Origin: Gemmatimonadales bacterium | GTDB taxonomy: Bacteria; Gemmatimonadota; Gemmatimonadetes; Gemmatimonadales; JACORV01 | Assembly: GCA_035502185.1 (NCBI GenBank) | Contig: DATJUT010000096.1 | Coordinates: forward strand, 1 to 62,796 | DNA: 62,796 nt | Direction: 5' to 3' | Part shown: positions 54,264 to 62,714 of the stretch, one piece after another | Layout: each line of letters opens with the position of its first letter | Numbering within the stretch: position 1 is the first letter of the stretch | Position numbers and translations under genes: made by a program | The notes under the pieces: model-generated | Database searches by the model: none | Seen by the model: only the letters and a program-made list of their open reading frames with translations | What the model was told of the DNA's origin: nothing

Positions 54264-55382
54264 TTGCAGCGGTACGCGCGTCATCTCATCCTCCCCGAGG
54301 TCGGTGTCGAGGGCCAGCGACGCCTGAAGGCGGCGCGGGTGCTCGTCGTGGGGGCCGGCGGCCTCGGGTCGCCGGCGGCGCTCTACCTCGCCGCGGCCGG
54401 CGTCGGCGTCCTGGGCCTGGCCGATTTCGACTCGGTCGAGTTCTCCAATCTCCAGCGGCAGATCCTCCACGGCACGTCGGCCGTCGGCACCTCGAAGCTC
54501 GCCTCCGCCGCCCGGCGGCTGCGCGACGTGAATCCCGGCGTGGAGCTGGTGCTGCACGAGGCGCGGCTCTCGAGCGCCAATGCGCTCGCCGTGCTCGGGG
54601 GCTACGACGTCGTCCTCGACGGCAGCGACAACTTCCCGACGCGCTACCTGGTGAACGACGCGTGCGCGTTGCTCGGCAAGCCGGACGTCTACGGCAGCAT
54701 CTACCGCTTCGACGGGCAGGCGTCGGTGTTCTGGGCGGCGCGCGGACCCTGCTACCGCTGCCTGTACCGCGAGCCGCCGCCGCCCGAGCTGGTGCCTTCC
54801 TGCGCCGAGGGTGGTGTGCTCGGCGTGCTGCCGGGCATCATCGGATCGCTGCAGGCGCTGGAGGCGCTGAAGCTGGTCTTGGACATCGGCGAGACGCTGG
54901 TCGGCCGGCTGGCGCTGTTCGACGCGCTGCGGATGCGGTTCCGCGAGCTGGCGCTGGAGAAGGACCCGGACTGCCCGCTGTGCGGGGCGCGCCCGACGAT
55001 CCGCGAGCTGATCGACTACGAGGCCTTCTGCGGCGTGGGGCCGGCGGCCGCCTCGGCCGACGACGGGCTCGAGGTCTCGGCGCGCGCGCTGAAGGCGGAG
55101 CTCGACGCGGGGCGGCCGGTGGTGCTGCTCGACGTGCGTGAGCCGTTCGAGTGGGAGATCTGTCGCATCCCCGGGAGCGTCCTGATGCCGCTCCGCGAAG
55201 TGCCGGCGAGGTTGACGGAGCTGGATCCCGCGGCGACGGTGGTCACCGTGTGTCACACCGGGATGCGCTCGCTCGACGCGGCGCAGTTCCTCCGCAGTCG
55301 AGGGATCGCGAACGCTCGGAGCCTGAGGGGTGGCGTGGCGGGGTGGGCGGAGGAGATCGATCCGGCGATGGCGAGGTACTGA
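54264..55382 (+). CDS. ThiF/MoeB-type adenylyltransferase with C-terminal rhodanese
   Basis: 372 residues from TTG. NAD/ATP loop VVGAGGLGSPAALYLAAAGV, adenylation region FDSVEFSNLQRQILHG, Zn cysteines CYRC and CPLC, rhodanese Cys in CHTGMRS. It adenylates a sulfur-carrier and transfers sulfur. The start is unsure: GGAGGAG lies immediately before TTG, and the conserved DLSAEEL lies upstream; CTG 54249 or 54192 may be used. Confidence 0.85.
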   Translation: MQRYARHLILPEVGVEGQRRLKAARVLVVGAGGLGSPAALYLAAAGVGVLGLADFDSVEFSNLQRQILHGTSAVGTSKLASAARRLRDVNPGVELVLHEARLSSANALAVLGGYDVVLDGSDNFPTRYLVNDACALLGKPDVYGSIYRFDGQASVFWAARGPCYRCLYREPPPPELVPSCAEGGVLGVLPGIIGSLQALEALKLVLDIGETLVGRLALFDALRMRFRELALEKDPDCPLCGARPTIRELIDYEAFCGVGPAAASADDGLEVSARALKAELDAGRPVVLLDVREPFEWEICRIPGSVLMPLREVPARLTELDPAATVVTVCHTGMRSLDAAQFLRSRGIANARSLRGGVAGWAEEIDPAMARY

Positions 55383-55398
55383 CCCCGCCGGAGACGAA

Positions 55399-55428
55399 CG
55401 AGGGGACGGCGTCTTCGCCCTCCCCTCG
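55399..55428. terminator. Strong hairpin between the ThiF gene and tRNA-Leu
   Basis: CGAGGGGA then GGCG pairs with CGCC and TCCCCTCG around TCTT (12 bp with one mismatch). No U-tract, so termination is a guess; it may serve both converging transcripts. Confidence 0.5.
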
Positions 55429-55448
55429 CACCTCGGCGTCTCGCAGCT
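55427..55448. repeat. Half-copy of palindromic element (copy 8)
   Basis: CGCACCTCGGCGTCTCGCAG matches the right arm. It overlaps the end of the hairpin. Confidence 0.5.
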
Positions 55449-55458
55449 GTCCCGGCAA

Positions 55459-55542
55459 TGCCGAAGGAGGGACTCGAACCCTCACGGGCTTGCGCCCACG
55501 GCGCCCTGAACGCCGCGCGTCTACCAGTTCCACCACTTCGGC
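55459..55542 (-). tRNA. tRNA-Leu (anticodon CAG)
   Basis: The minus strand starts GCCGAAGTGGTGGAACTGGT and ends with TTCGAGTCCC and CTTCGGCA. Acceptor 7 bp pairs fully; the anticodon arm is CGGCG-TTCAGGG-CGCCG; a long variable arm (class II) follows. 84 nt; CCA is not encoded. Confidence 0.93.
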
Positions 55543-55633
55543 GAGGCGGCGCAAGATAGACCTGGCCCCCCCCGCCGTCAACCCTCGCCTTGACCGGTCG
55601 GAACCCTAGCTCTATCTTGGGGTTACGACGCTT

Positions 55634-56134
55634 GTGACCCCTGCCGAGAAGCCTGGTTCGCCACGTCGGGCGCGCACCCAGCCCCGTCATCCTCGAGTCA
55701 TCGCGCGGAATCCTCGCGCCAAGCACGACTACCACCTCCTGGAGACGTGGGAGGCGGGTCTGGTGCTGACGGGCACGGAGGTGAAGGCCCTGCGCGCGGG
55801 TCGCGCCAGTCTGGTGGGCGCGTTCGCGCGGGTCCGCCGCGGCGAGGTGTGGCTCGAGGCGCTGCACATCCCGCCGTACGAGGCGGGGAACATCCACAAC
55901 CACGATCCGCTGCGCACCCGCAAGCTCCTGATGCACCGCCGCGAGATCCGCCGGCTGCTCGGCGCCATCGAGCAGAAGGGCCTCGCGCTGGTGCCGCTCG
56001 AGCTGTACTTCAAGAACTCGCACGCCAAGGTGACGATCGCGCTGGGCCGCGGCAAGAAGGAGTACGATCGGCGCGACGACATCAAGCGGCGCGACGCGGA
56101 GCGCGAGATGGCGCGGGCGGTGCGGCGGCGGTGA
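55634..56134 (+). CDS. smpB: SsrA-binding protein SmpB
   Basis: 166 residues from GTG. RNPRAKHDYHLLETWEAGLV and LTGTEVKALRAGRASL with a basic C-terminal tail (KKEYDRRDDIKRRDAERE) are diagnostic. Partner of tmRNA in ribosome rescue. It heads a run of overlapping genes (amidase, lipoprotein, pyrD). Confidence 0.95.
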   Translation: MTPAEKPGSPRRARTQPRHPRVIARNPRAKHDYHLLETWEAGLVLTGTEVKALRAGRASLVGAFARVRRGEVWLEALHIPPYEAGNIHNHDPLRTRKLLMHRREIRRLLGAIEQKGLALVPLELYFKNSHAKVTIALGRGKKEYDRRDDIKRRDAEREMARAVRRR

Positions 56135-57399
56135 CCCCGGGCGCGCTGCTGCTGCTCGCGGCGTGGCTCGCCGCGCCGCCGCCCGAGACGCTGACCGTCG
56201 CGTCGGGCCGCGGCGAGGCGCGGCTGGTCGTCCGCGAGCAGCGCGGCTGGCCGGCGGTCGCAGGGCCGGAGCTGGCCGCCGCGACGAGCGTGGAGGTGGA
56301 CGTGCCGCGCGCTGGCGCCGTCGAGCTGCGGGTGGCGGGCCGGCGCTTCGACTTCGTGCTCGAGGCGAGCTACTTCCGGTGCGGGGACGACGTGTATGCG
56401 CTGGCCGCGCCGCCCTACGTCGAGCGGGACACGGTGTTCGTGCCGCTCCAGTGGGTGATCGAGTTCCTGCCGCGCCTCCTGCCCGAACGGTACAGCTACG
56501 ATCCGGAGCGCGCGCGGCTCGAGGAGCTGCCCCAGGCGGCAGCCGCGGCGGCGGTGCGCGCCGTGCCTTCCCCGGTCGCGGCGGCGCCGGCGCGCCGGCC
56601 GGAGTCCACGCCGGCGCCGGCGGCCGGGCGCGTGCCCGCGCGCGGATCCGGCGCGCCGCGGCTGCAGCACGTCATCGCCATCGACCCGGGCCACGGGGGC
56701 CCCGACGTCGGCATGCTCGGTCCGCTCAAGGGCCGGAAGTTCCTGCGCGAAAAGGACGTCGCGCTCGCGGTCGCGCAGGACCTGGCCGACGAGCTCAGGC
56801 GCCGGGGGGTCGGGGTGGTGATGACGCGCACCACCGACACGCTGATCGCGCTGCGGGACCGCGGGCGCATCGCGCGGGCGGCGCACGCGGACCTGTTCGT
56901 GTCGATCCACGTGAACGCCGCCAATCCGCACTGGCGGGACGCGGCGGGCGCGCGGGGCTTCGAGACGTACTTCCTGGCCGAGGCGAAGACCGAGGACGCC
57001 CGCCGGGTGGCGCAGCTGGAGAACGAGTCGGTGCGCTTCGAGAAGGGCGGCGCCTCGGACAGCGACCCGATGCGGTTCATCCTCAACGACCTGCAGGAGA
57101 ACGAGCACCTGCGGGAGTCCAGCCGCCTCGCGGAGATCGTGGAGCGCGGGCTGGGCCAGGTGCACCCGGCCGAGGCGCGTGGCGTCAAGCAGGCGGGTTT
57201 CGCGGTCCTCGCGACCTCCTACATGCCGGCCGTGCTGATCGAGGTCGGGTTCGGCAGCAATCCCGACGAGGCGAGGTACCTCACCGGCAGCGCGGGCCAG
57301 CGCCGGCTCGCGCACGGGATCGCCGACGCCGTGGTGGCCTACCTCGCCGAGTACGACCGCCGGCTCTCGGCCGCCGGCGCGGGCGGGCAGGCCCCGTGA
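56131..57399 (+). CDS. N-acetylmuramoyl-L-alanine amidase (Amidase_3)
   Basis: 422 residues from GTG (GTGA overlap with smpB). Signal-like N-terminus, an AMIN-like region, a Pro/Ala linker (about 135-175), then the catalytic domain: IDPGHGGPDVG, REKDVALAVA, SIHVNAANP and the last Zn/catalytic Glu in LIEVGFGSNPDE. Cleaves peptide from MurNAc in cell division and turnover. Confidence 0.9.
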   Translation: MTPGALLLLAAWLAAPPPETLTVASGRGEARLVVREQRGWPAVAGPELAAATSVEVDVPRAGAVELRVAGRRFDFVLEASYFRCGDDVYALAAPPYVERDTVFVPLQWVIEFLPRLLPERYSYDPERARLEELPQAAAAAAVRAVPSPVAAAPARRPESTPAPAAGRVPARGSGAPRLQHVIAIDPGHGGPDVGMLGPLKGRKFLREKDVALAVAQDLADELRRRGVGVVMTRTTDTLIALRDRGRIARAAHADLFVSIHVNAANPHWRDAAGARGFETYFLAEAKTEDARRVAQLENESVRFEKGGASDSDPMRFILNDLQENEHLRESSRLAEIVERGLGQVHPAEARGVKQAGFAVLATSYMPAVLIEVGFGSNPDEARYLTGSAGQRRLAHGIADAVVAYLAEYDRRLSAAGAGGQAP

Positions 57400-58886
57400 G
57401 AGCGCGCCGGCTCCTGCCTGTGGTAGCGGCCGCGGCGGTGGCTGCCGTCTCGGGGTGCGCGTACTTCAACGGCATGTACCTCGCCAACCGCTACGCCCGG
57501 CAGGCTGCCAGCTCCGAGCGCGCCGGGCGGATCGGCGAAGCGCACGACCGCTGGCAGCAGGCCCAGACCCACGCCGAGTCGTTGCTGGCCCGCCATGCCG
57601 GGTCGCGATGGGCCGCCGAGGCGCAGCTGGTGCGGGGCGAAGCGCTGGTCCACCTCGAGCAGTACTCGGACGGCGCCGTCGCCCTGCAGGAAGCGGTGCG
57701 GCAGCTGGGGTCGCGGGAGCAGCGCCTCGTGGCCTTCGGCCTCCTTGGCCGCGCCTACGTCGTGCTCGGCTTCACGGACTCGGCGCGGGCGGCGCTGGAC
57801 AGCGCCGTCGAGTCGCATCGCAGCGAGGTGCGCGACGAGGCCCTCTTCGACCGCGGGCGGCTGCTGGTCGTGCTCAATGACCCGGAGGCCGCCAGGGCCG
57901 ACCTCGCGCGATCGCGCGATCCGAGGGCCCGGTTCGCGCTCGGGCGGCTGGAGCTGCGGCTCGGCGATACGGCGGCGGCGGGCGCGCTGTACGACTCCCT
58001 CGCCGGGGGGCGCGGCTACTCCGAGGACGACTGGCGGCCGGCAATCGACAGCCTGGCCGCGGCCGGGGCGGCCGTCCACGCTTCGGCGCTGGCCCAGCAG
58101 CTCGCGGCTCGTGTCTCCATCTCGAGCGGCGCGCGGGCGCGGCTGCTGCTGGACGACGGCGAGCGGCAGCTCGCCTCCGGAGACACCGTCGCTGCGACCG
58201 GGGAGCTGCGGCGCGCCGTGAGCCTGGCGAGGGACAGCCTGGCGGGCCAGGTCGCCCAGGTCGCGCTGTGCCGGATCGCGATCGCCGCGGCGGCCAGCGA
58301 TTCCGCCCTGGAGACCCAGCGCGACCGGCTGGACGACCTGAGGCAGGCCGGTGGCGATGCGGCGCGCGAGGCGCAGGCGATCCTGCGGCTGCTGGCGCGC
58401 GCGGACTCGCTGGCCGCGGCGCGGAGTGCGCCCGACGCGTACTGGTTCCTGCGCGCCGAGCTGCTCCGCGACTCCCTCGACGCGGGGCGGCTGGCGGCGG
58501 AGGCGTTCGCGTCGATGGCGGACCGCTTCCCCGAGTCCCCGTGGACGCCCAAGGCGCTGGTGGCGGCGATTGCGGCCGGGCATCCGGCGGCCGACTCCCT
58601 GCGGACGCTCCTGGGCGCGCGGTACGGCCGGAACCCCTACACGCTGGCGGCCGCGGGCGCGGGCGCCGCCGGCGACAGCGCGTATCAGGCGCTGGAGGAT
58701 TCGCTGCGGCGAACGCTGTCCATCGCGGCGACCGTCGCGCCCGGCGCGCCGACCCGGCGCCGGCCGGGCGTGGTCGGCGCGGTCGAGGACGAGGAGGCGC
58801 GCGGCCGGCCCCCCAGGCCGACCCCGGGTCCGCCGGAGCGGCCGCGCGAGCCTGCGGGATCGCCGCGGCCGGAGCCTCCCGAGTGA
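57396..58886 (+). CDS. TPR-type outer-membrane lipoprotein
   Basis: 496 residues from GTG. Lipobox AVSGC; then helical repeats (about 30-430) rich in Ala/Arg, with no catalytic motif; Pro-rich tail. Probably a scaffold at the envelope. Starts by overlapping the amidase (GTGA), so a link to septal or wall work is inferred. Confidence 0.75.
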   Translation: MRARRLLPVVAAAAVAAVSGCAYFNGMYLANRYARQAASSERAGRIGEAHDRWQQAQTHAESLLARHAGSRWAAEAQLVRGEALVHLEQYSDGAVALQEAVRQLGSREQRLVAFGLLGRAYVVLGFTDSARAALDSAVESHRSEVRDEALFDRGRLLVVLNDPEAARADLARSRDPRARFALGRLELRLGDTAAAGALYDSLAGGRGYSEDDWRPAIDSLAAAGAAVHASALAQQLAARVSISSGARARLLLDDGERQLASGDTVAATGELRRAVSLARDSLAGQVAQVALCRIAIAAAASDSALETQRDRLDDLRQAGGDAAREAQAILRLLARADSLAAARSAPDAYWFLRAELLRDSLDAGRLAAEAFASMADRFPESPWTPKALVAAIAAGHPAADSLRTLLGARYGRNPYTLAAAGAGAAGDSAYQALEDSLRRTLSIAATVAPGAPTRRRPGVVGAVEDEEARGRPPRPTPGPPERPREPAGSPRPEPPE

Positions 58887-59803
58887 CCGGCCCGTCCGGG
58901 GCTCGGCCCGTCGAGTTCTGTGGCGTGCGGTTCCAGAATCCCATCCTGCTCGCGGCGGGCACGGCGGGGTTCGGGCGCGAGGTGGCCCGGGTGATCGACC
59001 TCGAGGCGCTCGGGGGCATCGTGACCAAGGCCGTCAGCGTCGAGCCGCGGCAGGGCAACCCGTCGCCGCGGGTCGCGGAGGTACGCGGCGCGATGCTCAA
59101 CTCGGTCGGCCTCGCCAACCCGGGACTGGACGCGTTCCGCCGCGACTACCTGCCCTGGCTCGCGGCCACCCTGCGGCGCGCGCGGGTGGTGGTGAACGTG
59201 GTCGGCAACGCGGTCGACGACTTCGCGCGCGTGGTCGCGGCGCTCGCCGGCGAGCCGGCCGTGGCGGCCTTCGAGCTCAACGTGTCCTGTCCCAACGTCT
59301 CGCACGGCGGCATGGAGTTCGGCGCCGACGACCAGGTGCTCGCCGCCCTGGTGCGCCGGGTGCGCGCCGAGACGGCGAAGCCGCTGGTCGTGAAGCTGTC
59401 GCCGGTGCTGCCGGATCCGGCGCGGACGGCGGCGGCGGCGGCCGCCGGCGCCGACGCCTTCACCGCGGTCAACACCCTGCCCGCCGAGCTGTACGACGAG
59501 CGCGGACGCGCGCGGCTCGGAGCGGGCAACGGCGGCCTCAGCGGCCCGCCGCTGCTTCCGGTCGGGCTCCGGGTGACGCGGCTGGTGGCCGCGCGGACCG
59601 GCAAGCCGGTGATCGGCACGGGCGGCGTGCGGACCGGTGCCGACGCGCTGCAGTACCTGCGCGCGGGCGCGACCCTGGTGGGGGTGGGGACCGCGGCCCT
59701 GGCGGACCCGCGGGCGCCCGAGCGCATCGCCCGCGAGCTGGACGCCCTGCTGGCCGGCGCGGGGGCTCCCTCCCCGGGCCACCCGGCCGGCGCGACGGGC
59801 TGA
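58883..59803 (+). CDS. pyrD: Dihydroorotate dehydrogenase (class 1B-like)
   Basis: 306 residues from GTG. Catalytic Cys in NVSCPNVSHGG, FMN-phosphate GTGGVRTGADALQYL, N-terminal QNPILLAAGTAGFG. Fourth step of pyrimidine synthesis; the class 1B partner PyrK is not in the window. Confidence 0.93.
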   Translation: MTGPSGARPVEFCGVRFQNPILLAAGTAGFGREVARVIDLEALGGIVTKAVSVEPRQGNPSPRVAEVRGAMLNSVGLANPGLDAFRRDYLPWLAATLRRARVVVNVVGNAVDDFARVVAALAGEPAVAAFELNVSCPNVSHGGMEFGADDQVLAALVRRVRAETAKPLVVKLSPVLPDPARTAAAAAAGADAFTAVNTLPAELYDERGRARLGAGNGGLSGPPLLPVGLRVTRLVAARTGKPVIGTGGVRTGADALQYLRAGATLVGVGTAALADPRAPERIARELDALLAGAGAPSPGHPAGATG

Positions 59804-59806
59804 GCC

Positions 59807-60493
59807 GTGGCCGAGCTGGTCGTGGCCCTCGACGTCGCGAGCGCGCGCGCCGCGCTCGAGCTGGTGGACCGGCTCGGCGACGCCGTGCGCTGGTACAAGG
59901 TCGGGCCGGTGCTCCACGTGGCGGACGGGCCGGCCGTGGTGCGGGCGCTGCGGGAGCGCGGGCGCGAGGTGTTTCTCGACCTCAAGTGGCACGACATCCC
60001 GAACACCGTGGCTGGCGCCGTCGAGGCGGCGCTCGAGTCGGGCGTTTCCCTCGCGACCGTCCACCTCGCCGGCGGCGGCCGCATGCTGGAGGCGGCCGCG
60101 CGGGTGCGCCGCGGCGGGATCCGGCTGCTGGGCGTGGGCGTGCTCACCTCGTTCGACGCGGTCGGCTTCGGCCAGGTGGTGGGGCGCCCGGCCGGCGATC
60201 TCGCGGCCGAGCAGCAGCGGCTGGTGAGGCTCGGCGTCGCGGCCGGCCTCGACGGCTACGTCTGCGCCGCCTCGGAAGCGCGCGCGGTGCGCGCGGTGGC
60301 GGGCACGCGCGCGGTCCTCGTGGTGCCCGGCGTGCGGCGCGCGGCGCAGGCGGCCGGCGATCAGGTCCGGACGGCGACGCCGCGCGAGGCGGTCGAGGCC
60401 GGAGCGGACTTCGTGGTGGTGGGGCGTCCAGTCACCGGCGCCGCGGACCCGCGCGGGGAGGCCGTGGCCACGGCCGCGGAGATGGGGCGGTGA
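59807..60493 (+). CDS. pyrF: Orotidine 5'-phosphate decarboxylase
   Basis: 228 residues from GTG. Active site DLKWHDIPNTVAGAV, phosphate site VPGVRRAAQAAGDQ, GRPVTGAADP. Last step of UMP synthesis. Three bp after pyrD. Confidence 0.95.
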   Translation: MAELVVALDVASARAALELVDRLGDAVRWYKVGPVLHVADGPAVVRALRERGREVFLDLKWHDIPNTVAGAVEAALESGVSLATVHLAGGGRMLEAAARVRRGGIRLLGVGVLTSFDAVGFGQVVGRPAGDLAAEQQRLVRLGVAAGLDGYVCAASEARAVRAVAGTRAVLVVPGVRRAAQAAGDQVRTATPREAVEAGADFVVVGRPVTGAADPRGEAVATAAEMGR

Positions 60494-60900
60494 GCTGGCT
60501 GGTGGCCCTCGCGGTCGCCGTCGCGGCGGGACGCGGCGCCCAGGCGGACTCGCTGATGACCGCCGCACGACGGGCGGCCGCGCAGTGGATGGCCCACGAC
60601 TTCACCACGATGGTGGGCAGCGGCGAGGCGGTGATGGTGCACCTGCCGGGCGCCGAGCCCTCGTCCCCGCTGAGGCCGGTGCAGGCCGCCGCGCTGCTCC
60701 GGGCCTTCGCGGAGGGCGCCCAGGAGCTGGATCTCGTCGTGCTGGTGGTCCGCGACGTGGACCCCGACCGCGCCTACGTCGAGGCGCAGCGGATCTACCA
60801 GGTGCGCGGCACCGACGTGCGCCACACCCAGACGCTGTACTTCGGCTTCCGGCGCGTCGGGCAGAGCTATCGGCTGGTGGAGGTCCGGGCGCTGCCGTGA
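60490..60900 (+). CDS. Small secreted hypothetical protein
   Basis: 136 residues from GTG, overlapping pyrF by 4 bp. Short signal (MSWLVALAVAVAAGRGAQA). Mature part resembles the NTF2/DUF4783-like cone (AAAQWMAHDFTTMVGSGEAV, YRLVEVRALP). Role unknown. Confidence 0.65.
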   Translation: MSWLVALAVAVAAGRGAQADSLMTAARRAAAQWMAHDFTTMVGSGEAVMVHLPGAEPSSPLRPVQAAALLRAFAEGAQELDLVVLVVRDVDPDRAYVEAQRIYQVRGTDVRHTQTLYFGFRRVGQSYRLVEVRALP

Positions 60901-60926
60901 GGCCGGCTGTGGGCCCGGGTCCGGCA

Positions 60927-60947
60927 GGCGGGCAGGGGTCTGCCGCC
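60927..60947 (+). terminator. Candidate terminator hairpin after the pyr operon
   Basis: GGCGGGCAG and CTGCCGCC pair around GGGT with one bulge. No U-tract. Confidence 0.4.
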
Positions 60948-61019
60948 GGGCCGCCGCAAGCCCCGAGCCGCTCGCGACTTGGGCTTCCGCCCCCACTCCG
61001 AATCTCCGTGCCGGCTCCC

Positions 61020-61048
61020 TTGCATCCGATTGGGGGCTGGTTTAGCTT
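61020..61048 (+). promoter_or_regulatory. Promoter of the rpmJ-rpoA operon
   Basis: TTGCAT (61020-61025), 17-nt spacer, TAGCTT (61043-61048), then AT-rich leader to AAGGAG before rpmJ. Confidence 0.6.
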
Positions 61049-61084
61049 TTAAGTCTTGCTCGGAATTGAATTAAGGAGCGTGTT

Positions 61085-61201
61085 TTGAAGGTTCGGACCA
61101 GCGTCAAGCCGATCTGTGAGCACTGCAGGGTCATCAAGCGCCGCGGCGTGATCCGGGTGATCTGCAAGCGTTCTCCCAAGCACAAGCAGCGGCAGGGTTA
61201 G
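61085..61201 (+). CDS. rpmJ: 50S ribosomal protein L36
   Basis: 38 residues from TTG with AAGGAG upstream. Zn ligands CEHC and CKRSPKH. Binds 23S rRNA. First gene of the operon. Confidence 0.95.
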   Translation: MKVRTSVKPICEHCRVIKRRGVIRVICKRSPKHKQRQG

Positions 61202-61204
61202 CTC

Positions 61205-61588
61205 GTGGCACGCATAGCGGGCGTGGATCTTCCGCGCGACAAGCGCGTCGAGGTCGGCCTGACGGCGATCTTCGGCGTGGGGCGCTCGACGGCGACGACG
61301 ATTCTCGAGCGGACGGGCATCAATCCGGCCACGCGGGTGCGGGACCTGAGCGACGCCGAGGTGTCGCGGCTGCGGCAGGTGATCGAGCGCGATCACAAGG
61401 TCGAGGGCGCGCTGCGGACCGAAGTGGCGATGAACATCAAGCGGCTGATGGACATCGGCTGCTACCGCGGGATCCGCCACCGGCGCGGCCTGCCGGTGCG
61501 CGGGCAGCGGACCCGCACCAACGCGCGGACCAAGAAGGGGCCGCGCCGGACCATCGCCGGGAAGAAGAAAGCGATCCTCAAGAAATAG
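61205..61588 (+). CDS. rpsM: 30S ribosomal protein S13
   Basis: 127 residues from GTG, normal length. [20 protein letters not shown] and [19 protein letters not shown] are conserved. Confidence 0.97.
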   Translation: MARIAGVDLPRDKRVEVGLTAIFGVGRSTATTILERTGINPATRVRDLSDAEVSRLRQVIERDHKVEGALRTEVAMNIKRLMDIGCYRGIRHRRGLPVRGQRTRTNARTKKGPRRTIAGKKKAILKK

Positions 61589-61591
61589 CCC

Positions 61592-62077
61592 ATGGCCGAC
61601 CAGGAACAGCCGAAACCGACCCCGGCGTCCGACGCGGCGCCCGCGGCTCCCGCCCCCGAAGGAGCGGCGCCGGAAGGCGCGGCGGCCGAGGGCGCGCCCA
61701 AGAAGGCCGCGCGGAAGGCCAAGAAGGTGGTGGAGTCCGAGGGCGTGGTGCACATCATGGCCACGTTCAACAACACCATCGTGACGGTCGCCGACCTCAA
61801 CGGCAACGTGGTGGCCTGGAGCACGGCCGGGAAGTCCGGGTTCAAGGGCTCGAAGAAGTCCACGCCGTTCGCCGCGACGGTCGCGGCGGAGCAGGCGGGC
61901 CGCGAGGCGTTCAACATGGGCGTGCGGCGGGTGCACGTCCGGGTGCAGGGCCCCGGCGCGGGTCGTGAGTCCGCGATCCAGGCGCTGGCCAACGCGGGGC
62001 TCGTGGTCAAGTCCATCCGGGACGTGACGCCGATCCCGCACAACGGCTGCCGTCCGCCGAAGAAGCGCAGGGTGTAG
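61592..62077 (+). CDS. rpsK: 30S ribosomal protein S11 with N-terminal extension
   Basis: 161 residues versus about 129 usual. Residues 1-45 are Ala/Pro/Glu- then Lys-rich; the S11 core follows ([35 protein letters not shown]-like end). Confidence 0.97.
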   Translation: MADQEQPKPTPASDAAPAAPAPEGAAPEGAAAEGAPKKAARKAKKVVESEGVVHIMATFNNTIVTVADLNGNVVAWSTAGKSGFKGSKKSTPFAATVAAEQAGREAFNMGVRRVHVRVQGPGAGRESAIQALANAGLVVKSIRDVTPIPHNGCRPPKKRRV

Positions 62078-62712
62078 TGTCCCGATACATCGAGCCGAAC
62101 TGCAAGCTGTGCCGGCGCGAGGGCACCAAGCTCTTCCTCAAGGGCTCGCGCTGCCTCACGGAGAAGTGCGCGGTCGAGAAGCGCGCCTACGCGCCGGGCC
62201 AGCATGGCCAGTCGGCGGGGCGGCGCCGCAAGGCCTCGCAGTACTCGCGGCAGCTGCGCGAGAAGCAGAAGGTGAAGCGGATCTACGGGCTCACCGAGCA
62301 GCAGTTCAAGAACACGTTCAAGCGCGTCGTGGGCGAGCCCGGGCGCACCGGCGAGAACCTGCTGATCGCCCTGGAGTCGCGGCTGGACAACGTCGTCTAC
62401 CGGATGGGACTGGCGCCGAGCCGCAAGGCGGCCCGGCAGCTGGTGCGTCACCGCCACGTCGAGGTCAACGGCCGTCCCGTCGACGTCCCGTCCTACCTGC
62501 TCCGCCCGGGTGACCAGATCCGCGTCGCCAAGGCGAGCCGGGAACTCGATGTCATCGCGGCCTCCCTCGAGCTGGCGTCCAAGGGGCAGCCGGTGTCGTG
62601 GGTCGCCGTGGATCGGGGCGCGATGACCGGCACGGTCACCGAGCGCCCGACCCGTGATGCCATCCCGATCGCGGCCGAGGAACAGTTGATCGTCGAGCTC
62701 TATTCCAAGTGA
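62077..62712 (+). CDS. rpsD: 30S ribosomal protein S4 (zinc-binding form)
   Basis: 211 residues from GTG sharing a base with the rpsK stop. Four-Cys N-terminus (CKLC, CLTEKC) and S4 RNA-binding domain (RLDNVVYRMGLAPSRKAARQ). Confidence 0.97.
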   Translation: MSRYIEPNCKLCRREGTKLFLKGSRCLTEKCAVEKRAYAPGQHGQSAGRRRKASQYSRQLREKQKVKRIYGLTEQQFKNTFKRVVGEPGRTGENLLIALESRLDNVVYRMGLAPSRKAARQLVRHRHVEVNGRPVDVPSYLLRPGDQIRVAKASRELDVIAASLELASKGQPVSWVAVDRGAMTGTVTERPTRDAIPIAAEEQLIVELYSK

Positions 62713-62714
62713 AC

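Noticed and set aside
4250-55633. CRISPR array, prophage or insertion sequence
   Set aside because: Repeats are palindromic, dispersed and irregularly spaced; no cas, integrase or transposase gene seen.
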